Below, piece after piece: positions 55,001 through 64,000 of a stretch of 64,000 bases of DNA. How positions within the stretch are numbered: the first letter of the stretch is position 1; each line of letters starts with the position of its first letter. Below the pieces are notes generated by a model. That model saw only the letters and a program-made list of their open reading frames with translations, did no database searches and was not told the origin of the DNA. The position numbers were made by a program, and so were the translations under genes. The stretch comes from Alteromonas sp. KUL106 (GTDB lineage Bacteria > Pseudomonadota > Gammaproteobacteria > Enterobacterales > Alteromonadaceae), in NCBI RefSeq assembly GCF_009811415.1, contig NZ_BLIG01000051.1, positions 1 through 64,000 on the forward strand, given 5' to 3'.

Positions 55001-55199
55001 CAGGTACGCTTCCTGGTGCATCAAATAAACGGAAATCCCATTGACCATTTAAACTGCGTTTCTGCGCATTGGTATTGTGCAATGCGTCTTTCAGCGTTTT
55101 ATATCCGTGATGTGGACTGTGGGCATTAATGCGGTTCCTCTGAAATACAACTGGGTTTTGCCAGTCGTTTTGAGCCACTACTTGCGCAACATTAAGCAT
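52095..55199 (-). CDS. lacZ: LacZ, beta-galactosidase (GH2)
   Basis: 1034 residues, full length for the large GH2 galactosidases. Sugar-binding jelly roll at the N-terminus, immunoglobulin-like domains, a TIM barrel with acid/base E460 (IIWSLGNECGHG) and nucleophile E536 (ILCEYAHAMGNS), and the C-terminal domain 5 (small chain). No signal peptide, so cytoplasmic. Hydrolyses lactose and other beta-galactosides. No permease is adjacent. Divergent from an AraC-family regulator 104 bp away, the likely controller. Confidence 0.96.
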   Translation of the reverse strand: MLNVAQVVAQNDWQNPVVFQRNRINAHSPHHGYKTLKDALHNTNAQKRSLNGQWDFRLFDAPGSVPESLLSATLSPEEGGLWHPILVPSNWQLQGYDKPIYCNVKYPFAVNPPVVPSENPTGCYRKVFNITKEQLLQRNHVVFEGVNSAFHLWCNGEYVGYSQDSRLPAEFDLTKLLVEGENRLAAMVIRWSDGSYLEDQDMWWLSGIFRDVSIITKPHHHIQDVFVTPRLDACYRDGELSVRTSIKAPSSYKVGIQLFDGTHAVTEHEITGTNNKRIDEKGGWDDVVFQTLSVKEPKHWTAETPYLYRIVVSLIDNNDNVVDREAYSVGFRNVEMKNGQLLVNGKAVLIRGVNRHEHHQLKGHAINDDDMLEDIKLLKQNNFNAVRTAHYPNHPRWYELCDEYGLYLVDEANIETHGMFPMGRLSRDPVWAGAYMARFTQMVERDKNHPSIIIWSLGNECGHGPTHDAMYGWAKSFDPSRPVQYEGGGADTTATDIIAPMYARVDTDIKDDAVPKWAIKKWLSMPGENRPVILCEYAHAMGNSLGSFDEYWKAFKAYPRLQGGFIWDWVDQGLTKYTDSKEAYWAYGGDFGDTDNDRQFCINGLLFPDRTPHPHLFEAKYCQQHLSFSLVEKQNTLSLSITSDYLFRRTDNELLRWQVLENGEVIVAGECDIDIAPQHTQTLNLVPEITFKAGADYHLNIDVVLAEDCSWAKAGHVMDTAQLVLTNKSGIVSFSSTKKDAKSNNTDIAIEAQDENFIVNAKNQVFRFSKRSGLLTSWLKNENETLSAPLEDNFFRAPLDNDIGVSEVDNPDPNAWESRWRRAGVGQWNRTCTDVEVEQSTSDVRITSLFEYHYDGALVAATKWTYTINTLASLKVDVDVLFDDSLPPMPRIGMQMAVPAQEQVNVSWLGLGPFENYPDRKSAARYGRYTLPVNEFQTQYIFPTDNGLRCGCKQLDIGGVNVQGQFNFNVSEFGQAQLDSAKHTCDLSPQDCIFVYIDHAHMGVGGDDSWSPSTHKAFLLEEKRYHYSIVFDAR

Positions 55200-55303
55200 A
55201 TTCTATCCCTTACGTTTTAGTAGCGCCCAATATAGCTAACTTTCAGTAAATCCATTATGCTCTAATCTTTCATCTATTTATCCAAAACTATCATTTTACA
55301 TTT

Positions 55304-56158
55304 ATGCAACCTAGCTTCAAAGATATTGTAGACATAGGGCCAAGCTGCTTTGAGCGCTTTATCGATAGCAGTAACGCACCAGAAATCAGTGAATTAGATA
55401 TAGAACTTGCCGGATGCTCTAATTTATCAGGAAGTTACACTGTAGGTCGTGTTTCACCTCCTAACCACACCTTATTTTACAGTCTTAATGGGCAAGGCAT
55501 ATTTCGCACACCGTCAAAAAATACGCTGTTAAAGGAAGGACAACTGATTATTTTGCCTGCTCATCAGAGTTTCGAGGTCTCTATCGCAAGTGAGCAGTGG
55601 GACATCATTTGGCTAAACTTGGCAGACACCGAGCGCTGGACGTCCCTTGGCAATAATGGCGCACTTGTTTTGGACAATGCGGCGTTAGAAGGATTACATC
55701 ACGCAATGGAGCTATTGTATTTAGAGCGCGACGTCGAAGCTCGGCAGGCCGCAATGCAAATAGCATCGAAATATCTTTGCGCAATTATTGATAAAAAGCT
55801 TGGTGAATTTCAAGCGGGTGAAAAGAAAGAGCGACGTCAGATAAATAGACTAAACAACTTATTTTCTGCTGTAGACAAACAACTACAGTTTAACTGGGAT
55901 ATTAAAAGTTTATGTGAGAAAGCCCACTATTCATCCCCCCACCTTCATAGACTTTGTATGCAAACTTATGGAAGAAGCCCGAAACAGCATCTCATTTATC
56001 TGCGTATGGCTAGGGCTAAAAGCCTTCTTCTAAGTACACAATGGCCCATATCCTATATCGCGAGCTACGTGGGCTATGCCAATGTGTTTACCTTTTCAAA
56101 GCGCTTTAAGAAGTCTACCGGCATGTCGCCCACCGACTTTCGCAATATCACTGAATAA
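55304..56158 (+). CDS. AraC family transcriptional regulator
   Basis: 284 residues. N-terminal cupin-like AraC ligand-binding domain (GQLIILPAHQSFEV) and C-terminal double helix-turn-helix (YSSPHLHRLCMQTYGRSPKQ and ISYIASYVGYANVFTFSKRF). Divergently transcribed from lacZ with a 104-bp shared gap, so it probably activates lacZ in response to a galactoside; this is inference from position. Confidence 0.92.
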   Translation: MQPSFKDIVDIGPSCFERFIDSSNAPEISELDIELAGCSNLSGSYTVGRVSPPNHTLFYSLNGQGIFRTPSKNTLLKEGQLIILPAHQSFEVSIASEQWDIIWLNLADTERWTSLGNNGALVLDNAALEGLHHAMELLYLERDVEARQAAMQIASKYLCAIIDKKLGEFQAGEKKERRQINRLNNLFSAVDKQLQFNWDIKSLCEKAHYSSPHLHRLCMQTYGRSPKQHLIYLRMARAKSLLLSTQWPISYIASYVGYANVFTFSKRFKKSTGMSPTDFRNITE

Positions 56159-56257
56159 TCAACGGTGAGTAATCATCGGTGAGCAAACAGGTTTTATCTC
56201 TCTTGTATTACCGATTTGAATAACGCACTGGAACAACAGAGATTTAGGGCCGTGGCC

Positions 56258-57589
56258 CTAACTTCCCGCTATTTTCATTTGGTCGATAAGCACTGAGCCA
56301 GTTTGCACGCTACCGCGTACGTCTTTTTCAGCACCAATTGCCACAATGCCTTTAAACATGTCTTTAAGGTTTCCGGCAATGGTTACCTCGTGCACAGGGT
56401 ATTGGATGATGCCATTTTCAACCCAATATCCCGCAGCACCGCGAGAATAATCTCCCGTCACGCCATTAACGCCCTGCCCCATTAGTTCGGTGACGAAGAG
56501 CCCTGTGCCCATTTCTTTCAACAACGCTGCGTCACTGTGACCTGTGTCGCCAACGAGCCAGTTATGAATGCCACCAGCATGTCCATTCGAACGGGTGTTA
56601 AGTTTACGAGAAGAATAGGTGGTATAAAGATACGTCGCCAATGTTCCTGCTTCAACGATGGTCATGTCCGAACACGCAACGCCTTCGTTATCGAAACTGG
56701 AACTCGCTAATCCCCCTTTGATAAAAGGACGTTCTTCGATATTAAGCCACTCTGGAAAAACCTGTTTACCTAAACTGTCTAGCAAGAAGCTTGAACGGCG
56801 ATAGAGGCTACCACCGCTGATTGCGCCCACATAGTGCCCAAATAAACTGGATGCGATATCGCGATGCAAAAGCACCGGCACAGTTGCAGTGTTAATTTTC
56901 CGTGCCCCTAATCGGTCAACGGTAGATTTCGCCGCCTCTTCACCCACAGAGGCTGCTGATTGCAGCAATGCCGCTTTTCGGCTAACCGTATAGGCGTAGT
57001 CACGCTGCATATCGTCATTTTGCGCACCAATAACCATACAGCTTAGTGAATAACGACTGCTCGGATAACCTGCGTTAATACCGTGCGTATTGCCATATAC
57101 ACGCATGCCCAAATTGGCGTTGTACGATGCGCCATCTGAATTAGTAATGCGCGGATCGTAATTCATTGCTGCCGTTTCGGCTTCAATGGCAATTTGAATC
57201 GCCTTTTCCGTATCTAACTCTTCTGGGTGATAAAGGTCTAAATCGGGAAATTCGGTCGCGATAAGGTCGGCATCGGCCAATCCTGTGCATGGATCTTCAC
57301 TGGTATAGCGTGCAATATCTACGGCTTTTTCAACCGCTAAGGTCAACGCTGCTTTACTTAAATCTGCGGTGGATGCGCTGCCCTTACGCTTACCAACATA
57401 TACGCTGATCCCTAAGCCGCCGTCGTTAGTAAACTCAACGTTTTCAACCTCTTGCATTCGTGAAGATACGGCAATGCCTTGCACTTTAGACATGCTAGCT
57501 TCTGCTTGGGTTGCGCCTTTTGAAAGGGCTAATTTTAGTACATCATCTACGACATTTTGAATGTCGCCTAACTGCTGCTCAATTTGCAT
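56258..57589 (-). CDS. pmbA: PmbA/TldE metalloprotease subunit
   Basis: 443 residues, typical length. PmbA/TldE family: LALSKGATQAEASMSK at the start, EVENVEFTNDGGLGISVYVG, SSFDNEGVACSDMTIVEAG and VTGDYSRGAAGYWVENG. It lacks its own zinc HExxxH motif and works with TldD, encoded at 58304, as a heterodimeric protease that matures microcin-type peptides and degrades CcdA. Divergent from darP. Confidence 0.96.
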   Translation of the reverse strand: MQIEQQLGDIQNVVDDVLKLALSKGATQAEASMSKVQGIAVSSRMQEVENVEFTNDGGLGISVYVGKRKGSASTADLSKAALTLAVEKAVDIARYTSEDPCTGLADADLIATEFPDLDLYHPEELDTEKAIQIAIEAETAAMNYDPRITNSDGASYNANLGMRVYGNTHGINAGYPSSRYSLSCMVIGAQNDDMQRDYAYTVSRKAALLQSAASVGEEAAKSTVDRLGARKINTATVPVLLHRDIASSLFGHYVGAISGGSLYRRSSFLLDSLGKQVFPEWLNIEERPFIKGGLASSSFDNEGVACSDMTIVEAGTLATYLYTTYSSRKLNTRSNGHAGGIHNWLVGDTGHSDAALLKEMGTGLFVTELMGQGVNGVTGDYSRGAAGYWVENGIIQYPVHEVTIAGNLKDMFKGIVAIGAEKDVRGSVQTGSVLIDQMKIAGS

Positions 57590-57661
57590 AGTAAGTTTCG
57601 CTGTCTTAATTCGACTGTGATAGTTACAATTTAGCTAAAGTGTAACACTAATGAGTTTGAA

Positions 57662-58222
57662 ATGAGTGATCAGAAATATAATTCTCCCGAAGATCCTTAC
57701 TTCGAAGATGCGCAAGCAGATGAGTTCGAAGAGGAAGAATTAGTCAGTAAAACTGAGCTGAAGCGTCAGGCTAAAGAACTTCACAAGCTAGGTGAAACCC
57801 TTGTGAATCTGACCGACGCTAACGTCGCTACTATCCCTATGGATGAAGAGTTAGCAGAGGCTGTAGCCATAGCTCGCAGAGTCAACAAGAAGAAGGATGG
57901 TTATCGACGCCAACTTCAGTTCATAGGCAAAACCTTGCGTAACCGGGATACCACTGCAATAGAAGAAGCCTTGGCAAAACTGACCCATCAGCATCAAGCA
58001 GCTAACGCAGCCTTTCATGCGTTAGAGAAAGCCCGTGAATCGATAATTGAACAGGGCGACCCAGCTATTCAAAAGCTGATCGAAGCACACCCTGAGCTAG
58101 ACCGTCAAAAACTGCGTCAGTTTCACCGCCAAATTAAGAAAGAGCGTGAAAAGAATGCCCCACCCAAAGCGTTTAGAGAGCTGTTTCAATATCTAAAGGA
58201 TGTGATGCACGACGATAAGTAG
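57662..58222 (+). CDS. darP: DarP (YjgA), ribosome-associated 50S assembly protein
   Basis: 186 residues, highly charged and helical. The segments EELVSKTELKRQAKELHKLG and RRQLQFIGKTLRNRD are characteristic of DUF615/YjgA. Binds late 50S precursors. The adjacent, divergent pmbA is its usual gammaproteobacterial neighbour. Confidence 0.95.
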   Translation: MSDQKYNSPEDPYFEDAQADEFEEEELVSKTELKRQAKELHKLGETLVNLTDANVATIPMDEELAEAVAIARRVNKKKDGYRRQLQFIGKTLRNRDTTAIEEALAKLTHQHQAANAAFHALEKARESIIEQGDPAIQKLIEAHPELDRQKLRQFHRQIKKEREKNAPPKAFRELFQYLKDVMHDDK

Positions 58223-58242
58223 TATTTCACTTTCGTAGAGAC

Positions 58243-58274
58243 AAAAAAGGTTGGTACTAACGCCCAACCTTTTT
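58243..58274. terminator. Bidirectional terminator between darP and tldD
   Basis: AAAAAAGGTTGG, eight-base loop, CCCAACCTTTTT: an 11-bp stem with A and T runs on both sides, between the convergent ends of darP and tldD. Confidence 0.9.
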
Positions 58275-58303
58275 AGTTTCGCTACGTGTTGACTACCGTC
58301 TAT

Positions 58304-59746
58304 TTACGCAGTTCCGCCCACAGTAAGTTCATCTATTTTAAGGGTTGGCTGACCCACACCCACTGGCACACTTTGACCGTCTTTACCACACACGCCCACG
58401 CCTTTATCAAGCGCGGTGTCGTTACCAATCATGGAAATTTTTCGCATCACTTCAGGCCCATTACCGATTAAGGTAGCGCCTTTAACTGGGGCGGTAATTT
58501 TGCCATTTTCAATAAGGTACGCTTCTGCGCTAGAGAACACGAATTTGCCTGAGGTAATATCTACCTGACCACCCGCAAAATTCGGCGCGTAAATACCTTT
58601 ATCGATAGACGCAATAATTTCTTGCGGGTCGTGTTGCCCTTCCAGCATATACGTGTTTGTCATGCGCGGCATAGGCAAATGAGCATAAGATTCGCGGCGA
58701 CCGTTACCGGTTGGCGCAACGCCCATCAGTTTGGCGTTGTGCTTATCCTGCATGTAACCTTTTAAAATGCCGTCTTCAATTAACACGTTATGCGCCGTAG
58801 GCGTACCTTCGTCATCCACTGATAGTGAACCTCGGCGGTCGCTTAATGTGCCATCATCGACAACGGTGACACCTTTAGCCGCTACCTGCTGGCCAATGCG
58901 GCCACTGAACGTCGATGCGCCTTTGCGGTTAAAATCACCTTCTAGACCGTGGCCTACTGCTTCGTGAAGTAGCACGCCGGGCCACCCGTTACCTAGCACA
59001 ACGGGCATAGCGCCTGCCGGAGATGCCACAGCCTGCATGTTAACGCGTGCCATGTGAAGGGCATCTTCTGCCAACGTTTCGTAATACGGTTTACCGTTCT
59101 CGTCCTGCTTAAAGAACGAGTAGGCATAACGACCACCAGCACCAGCAGAACCACGCTCGCGTCTATCGCCTTGTTCTAGCAATACTGAGCAGTTTAAGCG
59201 CACTAGCGGGCGAATATCGGTAGCCAAAGTACCGTCGCTTCCAGCAACTAAAATTTCTTCATACACACCGCTTAAGCTCACCACTACTTGGTTGGCAGAC
59301 GGTTCTTGCTTGCGAATATAAGCGTCTACCGCTTTTAATAACGAAATTTTTTCAGCGTCCTGCATAGCAAGGATCGGGTTATTTTCGCTATAACGTGCTT
59401 CAACGTTTTTTTGACCCAGTGCCGCAACTTGCTGTGTACCACCACTTGGAGCAATACCCCGAGCCGCTTTACAGGCTTTAGTTAACGCTTCTTCACTTAT
59501 TTCGTCTGAATAAGCGAACCCCGTTTTCTCGCCGCTTATAGCACGCACACCTACGCCGCGTTCGATGTTGTAGCTGCCTTCCTTGATAATGCCGTCTTCC
59601 AGCACCCAACTTTCGTGCTGGCTAGACTGAAAATAGAGATCGGCATAGTCAGTGTCGTGGCGATGAATGGTGGCGAGAGCCTTCTCTAGCTTAGAAATAT
59701 CTAGCCCTGAGTCAGATAATAAATGACGCTCAACAGATTTAGACAA
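58304..59746 (-). CDS. tldD: TldD metalloprotease subunit
   Basis: 480 residues from a TTG at 59746, chosen because AGGAG lies five bases upstream and the length equals E. coli TldD (481); an ATG at 59812 would add 22 residues overlapping nit. The zinc-binding HEAVGHGLE (HExxxH) is present, with GDFNRKGASTFSGRIG and RMTNTYMLEG. Catalytic partner of PmbA. Its start overlaps the end of the nit gene by 8 bp, so the two are translated from one message. Confidence 0.95.
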   Translation of the reverse strand: MSKSVERHLLSDSGLDISKLEKALATIHRHDTDYADLYFQSSQHESWVLEDGIIKEGSYNIERGVGVRAISGEKTGFAYSDEISEEALTKACKAARGIAPSGGTQQVAALGQKNVEARYSENNPILAMQDAEKISLLKAVDAYIRKQEPSANQVVVSLSGVYEEILVAGSDGTLATDIRPLVRLNCSVLLEQGDRRERGSAGAGGRYAYSFFKQDENGKPYYETLAEDALHMARVNMQAVASPAGAMPVVLGNGWPGVLLHEAVGHGLEGDFNRKGASTFSGRIGQQVAAKGVTVVDDGTLSDRRGSLSVDDEGTPTAHNVLIEDGILKGYMQDKHNAKLMGVAPTGNGRRESYAHLPMPRMTNTYMLEGQHDPQEIIASIDKGIYAPNFAGGQVDITSGKFVFSSAEAYLIENGKITAPVKGATLIGNGPEVMRKISMIGNDTALDKGVGVCGKDGQSVPVGVGQPTLKIDELTVGGTA

Positions 59747-60557
59747 AGTGACTCCTGAATCGGTTATGTTCGGCAACCGGCATATTCTGTTTAATGGTTC
59801 TTCTTTCTGCAATATCGACTTTGGCCGATACCAACCCTACATCGGTTGCGCGTTCGGCAAGGGTTTTACCCCATGGCGACAAAACGATGCTATGGCCGTA
59901 AGTCTCACGACCGTTGGCATGCACACCGCTTTGGTTTGCTGCCACAACAAAGCACTGTTTCTCTATGGCCCTAGCCTGCAACAGAGCATGCCAGTGCGCT
60001 TCGCCAGTGCGTTGGGTAAACGCCGCAGGCAATACTAAAATATCAATATCGCCCATTGCAGAAAACAATCCTGGAAAGCGTACATCATAGCACACCGCAA
60101 GCCCAATGTTGCCAATTGGCGTATTAATGGTAACAACTTCGGTGCCTGCCTGCGTTGTTGCCGATTCGCGATAACTTCCCGTATTGTCGTTTACCGAAAC
60201 ATCAAACATATGTATTTTTCGATAGTCGGCAAGTAACTCGCCATTCGTACCAAACAACATGCACGCAGCCGAAAATTTTTCAGGGTTCCCCGTTTTTACT
60301 GGAAATGTACCTGACACGATATAACACTGATATTGTGCAGCAAGCTTTGACAAGCGAGCCTGTATTACACCTTCGCCTTTATTTTCAGCAACGGCTAACT
60401 GCCCTTTGTCTTTGCCACCAAAAAACGCAAAACATTCAGGCAGTACAACCAAGCTATTTTTTTCAATATTAGCCGCGGCCATCTCTTTTGCTACTGTATC
60501 AAGGTTTTCATCAACGTCGGGCGTTGATGTCATTTGCAGTGCAACTAAATTAACCAT
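59739..60557 (-). CDS. Carbon-nitrogen hydrolase (Nit family amidase)
   Basis: 272 residues. The nitrilase triad is visible: Glu in VVLPECFAFFG, Lys in DYRKIHMFDV and Cys in GLAVCYDVRFPGLF. The spacing and RKIHMFDV match Nit1/YbeM-like deaminated-glutathione amidases rather than nitrilases. Middle gene of yhdP-nit-tldD, with 8-bp overlaps at both ends. Confidence 0.92.
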   Translation of the reverse strand: MVNLVALQMTSTPDVDENLDTVAKEMAAANIEKNSLVVLPECFAFFGGKDKGQLAVAENKGEGVIQARLSKLAAQYQCYIVSGTFPVKTGNPEKFSAACMLFGTNGELLADYRKIHMFDVSVNDNTGSYRESATTQAGTEVVTINTPIGNIGLAVCYDVRFPGLFSAMGDIDILVLPAAFTQRTGEAHWHALLQARAIEKQCFVVAANQSGVHANGRETYGHSIVLSPWGKTLAERATDVGLVSAKVDIAERRTIKQNMPVAEHNRFRSHFV

Positions 60558-63500
60558 CGATCACCTCCATTTTCACCCTGCGCAAATCATCTTCCGTTAA
60601 CGGCCTGTCCTGAGGATTTGCAGGCGCAGGCGTATTTTGCGCAGGTAAACTAATGTCTTTACTGTTGCGTTCAACTTCATCGAACTTGGGATCTTTTATG
60701 GTGCCGGTCACGCGATAGTTCACATTCGAAATCACTTTCGCAGAGGTTAGCACTTGGTCTATTGCCAGTGCCGCCAACGCAGTAGGGGGTGTCGCCAAAA
60801 AATACACCAAGAACGGTAAGTTACCCGTTACATTTGGCGCAAACGACACATTGTAGTTCAGACCGCCTGTATTTAAGTCTGTGTAACCGTTGATTTCTAT
60901 CTCACCTGCGCCGCCGTCAATTTCGGTGTCATCCGTGTACGCTTTCCCGTTGACAATATTGAGCGTTCCGCTCATATCATCGTAAAAGAACCCTTTTGCG
61001 AATACATCTCTAAAATCAAGACTGAGTTTTCTTACAATCGAGTTCAAGCTAAACAAGGTGAATATTCTGGAGCCTTTGTCACTGAGCTCAGTCAAATACC
61101 CATCAGATAAAGACCATTCTACGTCGCCATTGAGTGCTTCAAACCCGAAATCCATTGGCGCATTTGGCCAATTGATATTGAATTTAATATCAGCGTTTGA
61201 ATCTTTGATACCCGACTCAACCCCGTATTCTTTTAGCATTTGTCCAACGTCAGGTGATGTGAGCGTACCGCTTAACGCGCTGAGTATTTCTCCATCGACA
61301 TGTTTCCAATAACCACTTGCAGTAATGTTAGTTTTGTCAGATTTAAGTAAAAGCTGACGTATGGCTAACCCATTATCTTCTTTCGCAATATTGAGCGTCA
61401 CTTCACCTAAATCTATGCCGTGGAAACCACAGGACTGGCAATAAAAATAAATAGGCGGTAACGAGTTAGGGTCAATATTGTAGGGCGAGCCGTCCTTTGA
61501 TGAATCTTGCTCTACAACAATGATGTTACCCGCGGAAGTCATATCGTTATTTGATGCGGTGGACGCTAAATTCACCGGCTTGTCTAACGACAAGTAGTCT
61601 GCGTTTACCTCAATACCCTGCTCTGTTAAGTCACTATTAATCCTGATGGTGGCGCGCGCCTGAGGTGACGCTAAATCTACTATCCAGTCTTTATTCCGTT
61701 CAGCCGCATTAAGCTCAGCATTTTTGATGATGTGCCCCGCAAAGCTGAGTCGCTCGGCTTTTGCAAAAATGCGTGACGGTGTACCAAATAAATTCGGACG
61801 CTTCGTTTCTTCAAGATCGTCCGCTAGAGCGCGCTCGGCACTGGCTTTTTGCTTAATGCCCTCTCCTGTACCAGATAGCAACATATCAATCGTGCTAAAC
61901 CACTCTTGCACGTCGGCGTCCGCTAAGTTCGCGCTAATGCTAAAACCTGTTCCAATATTGGCGATGTCGCTGTCACCTAATGCAAGATGGGCGCGAGAAA
62001 ACTGCATTTCTTTGTGCGGTAAAATACCGTCAAAACGAATACTGTCGCCAAGCGTCGCTACAATATTTGAGGCTTTGCCGTTACCCTTACTGCTAATCAC
62101 CAAGGGCAGGCTACTTCCTGCAGGTGTGTTAAAAGGAGCAGGTAAAACGCTTTGTGTTGCCGTCAAATCTGCTGTTAAGTTTGCCGCATATTCAAAGCCA
62201 TCGTTTGACAGTGAAAGGTCAACGTGGGTCTTCCACTCACTTTCACCATCAACATAATCGGTAAGGTCAGTATTGACATAATTGGCCAGAGGATGCGCAT
62301 GCCAACGCCCTCCTAACTCAACGGACAGGTCGTATGTTTCGTTCTGTCTACCCGATAGCGAAAGATTGATGGGCTGCTTTAGAAAGTTTGCTTTTATATT
62401 GCTGGCATCTATGTCACCGTTGGTAAATGACACATCTCCCGATGCATTATCGAATAGCATGTGGGTCGTTGCGACATAAACGGGATTGTTAGCTAAATGC
62501 GCCGTGCCTGACGCCATCACGTCTTTACCTTTAAAAGGAATGTCGAGCTTGATATTTGCAGAGAGCGGGCCGCTAATTTGTACTTCTTCATTAAGGACTT
62601 TGCCTAAAGAGTTTTCAAGAGATGAGTCCATCATCAGTGCAGTAAGCGCATCTCCAGTTCCCTCTCCGGTAGCATAAATTGCCAGCCTTGCGTCAGGCGC
62701 AAAGCTCGGAATGGCCGCTGACATATCGCTTATTCGCATACCCGCCAGCATCGCGCTTGGACTCTCCATCACCAATGCATTATTGACAAAGTAAAGCGAA
62801 AGGTCTAACTCACTTAGCGCAGGCCAGTCTGGCGCAAATAAGAAATCCCCCTGCTCTATTTCTACATACGCTTGAAAAATGCCTGAGTTGTCATCGAAAG
62901 GAAATTTACTGGCTGCGCCATGCCACAGAATTCGCGCATTATCTACTTTTCCTTTTCCGTTGAAGGCCCGAGTCAGGTAACTGTCAATATTTTTGCCCAT
63001 TACGCCCACGGGGAATAAATCGCTGACTTCATTTAGAGGTATTGAGCTTACGTTCATATAAAGAGACATGAACCCCGTGGATGTATTAAGCATAAATTGG
63101 GGCTTAAGCGTGACCGCATCGCTGTCAAACAGCATGTTGTTGCCTTTCACTATCCACTGCTTACGCGCGTCGCCTTCCGTCTCGGGATAAATATATAAGT
63201 GCGATGTGAGCGATTTTATCTGAAGATCTTTTTTAATCACCCCATTGGCACTTAAAACGCTGTCGGTACTTTCTAAGTAAATAGCACCGTTGTTCTTATA
63301 CCAAAATAGTTCTGCATTTAGTGAGGATAATCCCGGGATCTTTTCTGTTTTATCCCACTGCAAATCTAACACTTTTGCGGCCAACGAAGGTGCACCGTTA
63401 TGTAATTGAATCTGCAGGGTCGCGAGCTCACCTGTGGGATTTAAACCGCGTATTTCGTCCTCACCCGTATCGTCCATAAAAAGGGGAAGAAGCAGTAAAA

Positions 63501-64000
63501 AGGGGTTTACCTGAACGGGCTTTACGGTATTTATCAATACATCGCCACTTGGCGCGATACTGCCAATGAGATCCGTCGTCATCGTCTCATCGTTTGAGCT
63601 AAGTACAAGATTGTCTAATCTGACGTTCCAACCACCACGCTGGCTCGCCGTGTTAGGTATTACTTGCAAACTTCCGCTGCTGATACCTGTTACAGTTTTT
63701 GCGCGACCGCCGCCCCATTCCAACAAGCTATTATCGAGTTCAGCCTGCACACTGGTAATTTCACTATTAGTAAAATCAGCCCACACCTCAAAATTGGCGC
63801 GACTTTGCGTAAGCGGACGCTTTGTATTAATTAAATCGCTGACCCACGGTGATATGTCGAGTTCTTCTGCTTTGGCATAGAAAACCCCCTTAAAGTCTTC
63901 ACGCGTACCATTGATATCGATAATAAATGAAGCAGAGTTTGCCGCTAATTCGGCAACTTTTAACTGGCCTAAACCTTGGTGTCGTTCGTCTTGGTTATTC
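60550..64000 (-). CDS. yhdP: YhdP family AsmA-like envelope protein (5' end outside window)
   Basis: About 1150 residues of the C-terminal part are visible; the reading frame is open to the right edge, so the gene is truncated by the window and not by mutation. A GTG at 63786 is internal, not the start. YhdP/TIGR02099 type: long beta-rich repeats, ending in the AsmA-like C-terminal region with GAGEIEINGYTDLNTGG and FLVYFLATPPTALAALAIDQ, then a short Pro/Asp-rich tail. YhdP proteins bridge the inner and outer membranes and move phospholipids to the outer membrane. First gene of the operon with nit and tldD. Confidence 0.93.
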   Translation of the reverse strand, partial: NNQDERHQGLGQLKVAELAANSASFIIDINGTREDFKGVFYAKAEELDISPWVSDLINTKRPLTQSRANFEVWADFTNSEITSVQAELDNSLLEWGGGRAKTVTGISSGSLQVIPNTASQRGGWNVRLDNLVLSSNDETMTTDLIGSIAPSGDVLINTVKPVQVNPFLLLLPLFMDDTGEDEIRGLNPTGELATLQIQLHNGAPSLAAKVLDLQWDKTEKIPGLSSLNAELFWYKNNGAIYLESTDSVLSANGVIKKDLQIKSLTSHLYIYPETEGDARKQWIVKGNNMLFDSDAVTLKPQFMLNTSTGFMSLYMNVSSIPLNEVSDLFPVGVMGKNIDSYLTRAFNGKGKVDNARILWHGAASKFPFDDNSGIFQAYVEIEQGDFLFAPDWPALSELDLSLYFVNNALVMESPSAMLAGMRISDMSAAIPSFAPDARLAIYATGEGTGDALTALMMDSSLENSLGKVLNEEVQISGPLSANIKLDIPFKGKDVMASGTAHLANNPVYVATTHMLFDNASGDVSFTNGDIDASNIKANFLKQPINLSLSGRQNETYDLSVELGGRWHAHPLANYVNTDLTDYVDGESEWKTHVDLSLSNDGFEYAANLTADLTATQSVLPAPFNTPAGSSLPLVISSKGNGKASNIVATLGDSIRFDGILPHKEMQFSRAHLALGDSDIANIGTGFSISANLADADVQEWFSTIDMLLSGTGEGIKQKASAERALADDLEETKRPNLFGTPSRIFAKAERLSFAGHIIKNAELNAAERNKDWIVDLASPQARATIRINSDLTEQGIEVNADYLSLDKPVNLASTASNNDMTSAGNIIVVEQDSSKDGSPYNIDPNSLPPIYFYCQSCGFHGIDLGEVTLNIAKEDNGLAIRQLLLKSDKTNITASGYWKHVDGEILSALSGTLTSPDVGQMLKEYGVESGIKDSNADIKFNINWPNAPMDFGFEALNGDVEWSLSDGYLTELSDKGSRIFTLFSLNSIVRKLSLDFRDVFAKGFFYDDMSGTLNIVNGKAYTDDTEIDGGAGEIEINGYTDLNTGGLNYNVSFAPNVTGNLPFLVYFLATPPTALAALAIDQVLTSAKVISNVNYRVTGTIKDPKFDEVERNSKDISLPAQNTPAPANPQDRPLTEDDLRRVKMEVIDG

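Noticed and set aside
63786..63788. GTG as the start of yhdP
   Set aside because: The frame is open through to the window edge and the upstream translation (for example SASFIIDINGTREDF) continues the AsmA-like pattern, so it is internal.

Overview
The window reads as chromosome of a marine gammaproteobacterium of the Alteromonas type. This is judged from moderate G+C, the ArcA, TrmB, RsmC, MutY-YggX and YhdP-Nit-TldD genes with their usual gammaproteobacterial neighbours, and a Pseudomonas/Vibrio-like chemosensory gene order. It carries about 50 protein genes and one tRNA; I see no insertion sequence, phage or CRISPR array. The genus is an inference from protein resemblance, not a computed result.

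Region 1 (1-11.3 kb) is a carbohydrate locus. A seven-gene minus-strand run encodes a Gfo/Idh/MocA dehydrogenase, three xylose-isomerase-like or transport proteins, a GMC flavoprotein with its Tat-exported small subunit, and a DUF1080 lipoprotein. Opposite it lie a LacI regulator and another Tat-exported TIM-barrel protein. Two LacI-type operators sit in the divergent gap. The gene set fits a 3-keto-glycoside route: oxidise the sugar at C3 in the periplasm, cleave the keto-glycoside, import the product and process it. An iron alcohol dehydrogenase lies at the left edge. Region 2 (11.4-20.7 kb) is mixed: a DUF3392 membrane protein, a giant one-protein two-component regulator (propeller, kinase, receiver, AraC), an orphan 52-residue ORF divergent from it, two HAD phosphatases/dehalogenases, an EamA transporter and a TPR protein with a degenerate GGDEF domain.

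Region 3 (21.2-42.8 kb) is the most striking part: two complete F7-type chemosensory cassettes in tandem on the minus strand. Each runs membrane receptor, cheY, cheA, cheW, soluble PAS-array receptor(s), cheR, cheD, cheB. The PAS receptors hold four PAS repeats of exactly 122 residues and end in CheR-tethering pentapeptides (EWESF or DWEAF). Both CheA proteins carry three GFGFF-type acidic repeats where the P2 domain is expected. There are no flagellar genes and no cheZ here.

Region 4 (43.1-43.6 kb) holds tRNA-Phe(GAA) with a clear promoter. Downstream of it is a tandem array in which the last 19 nt of the tRNA and a terminator recur every 118-122 bp, resembling the E. coli tyrT/rtT arrangement.

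Region 5 (43.6-64 kb) is mostly housekeeping: yggX-mutY, an alpha/beta hydrolase, trmB-rsmC, glgA, a histidine kinase followed by arcA, lacZ with a divergent AraC regulator, pmbA and darP divergently arranged, and the operon yhdP-nit-tldD, with yhdP running off the right edge.
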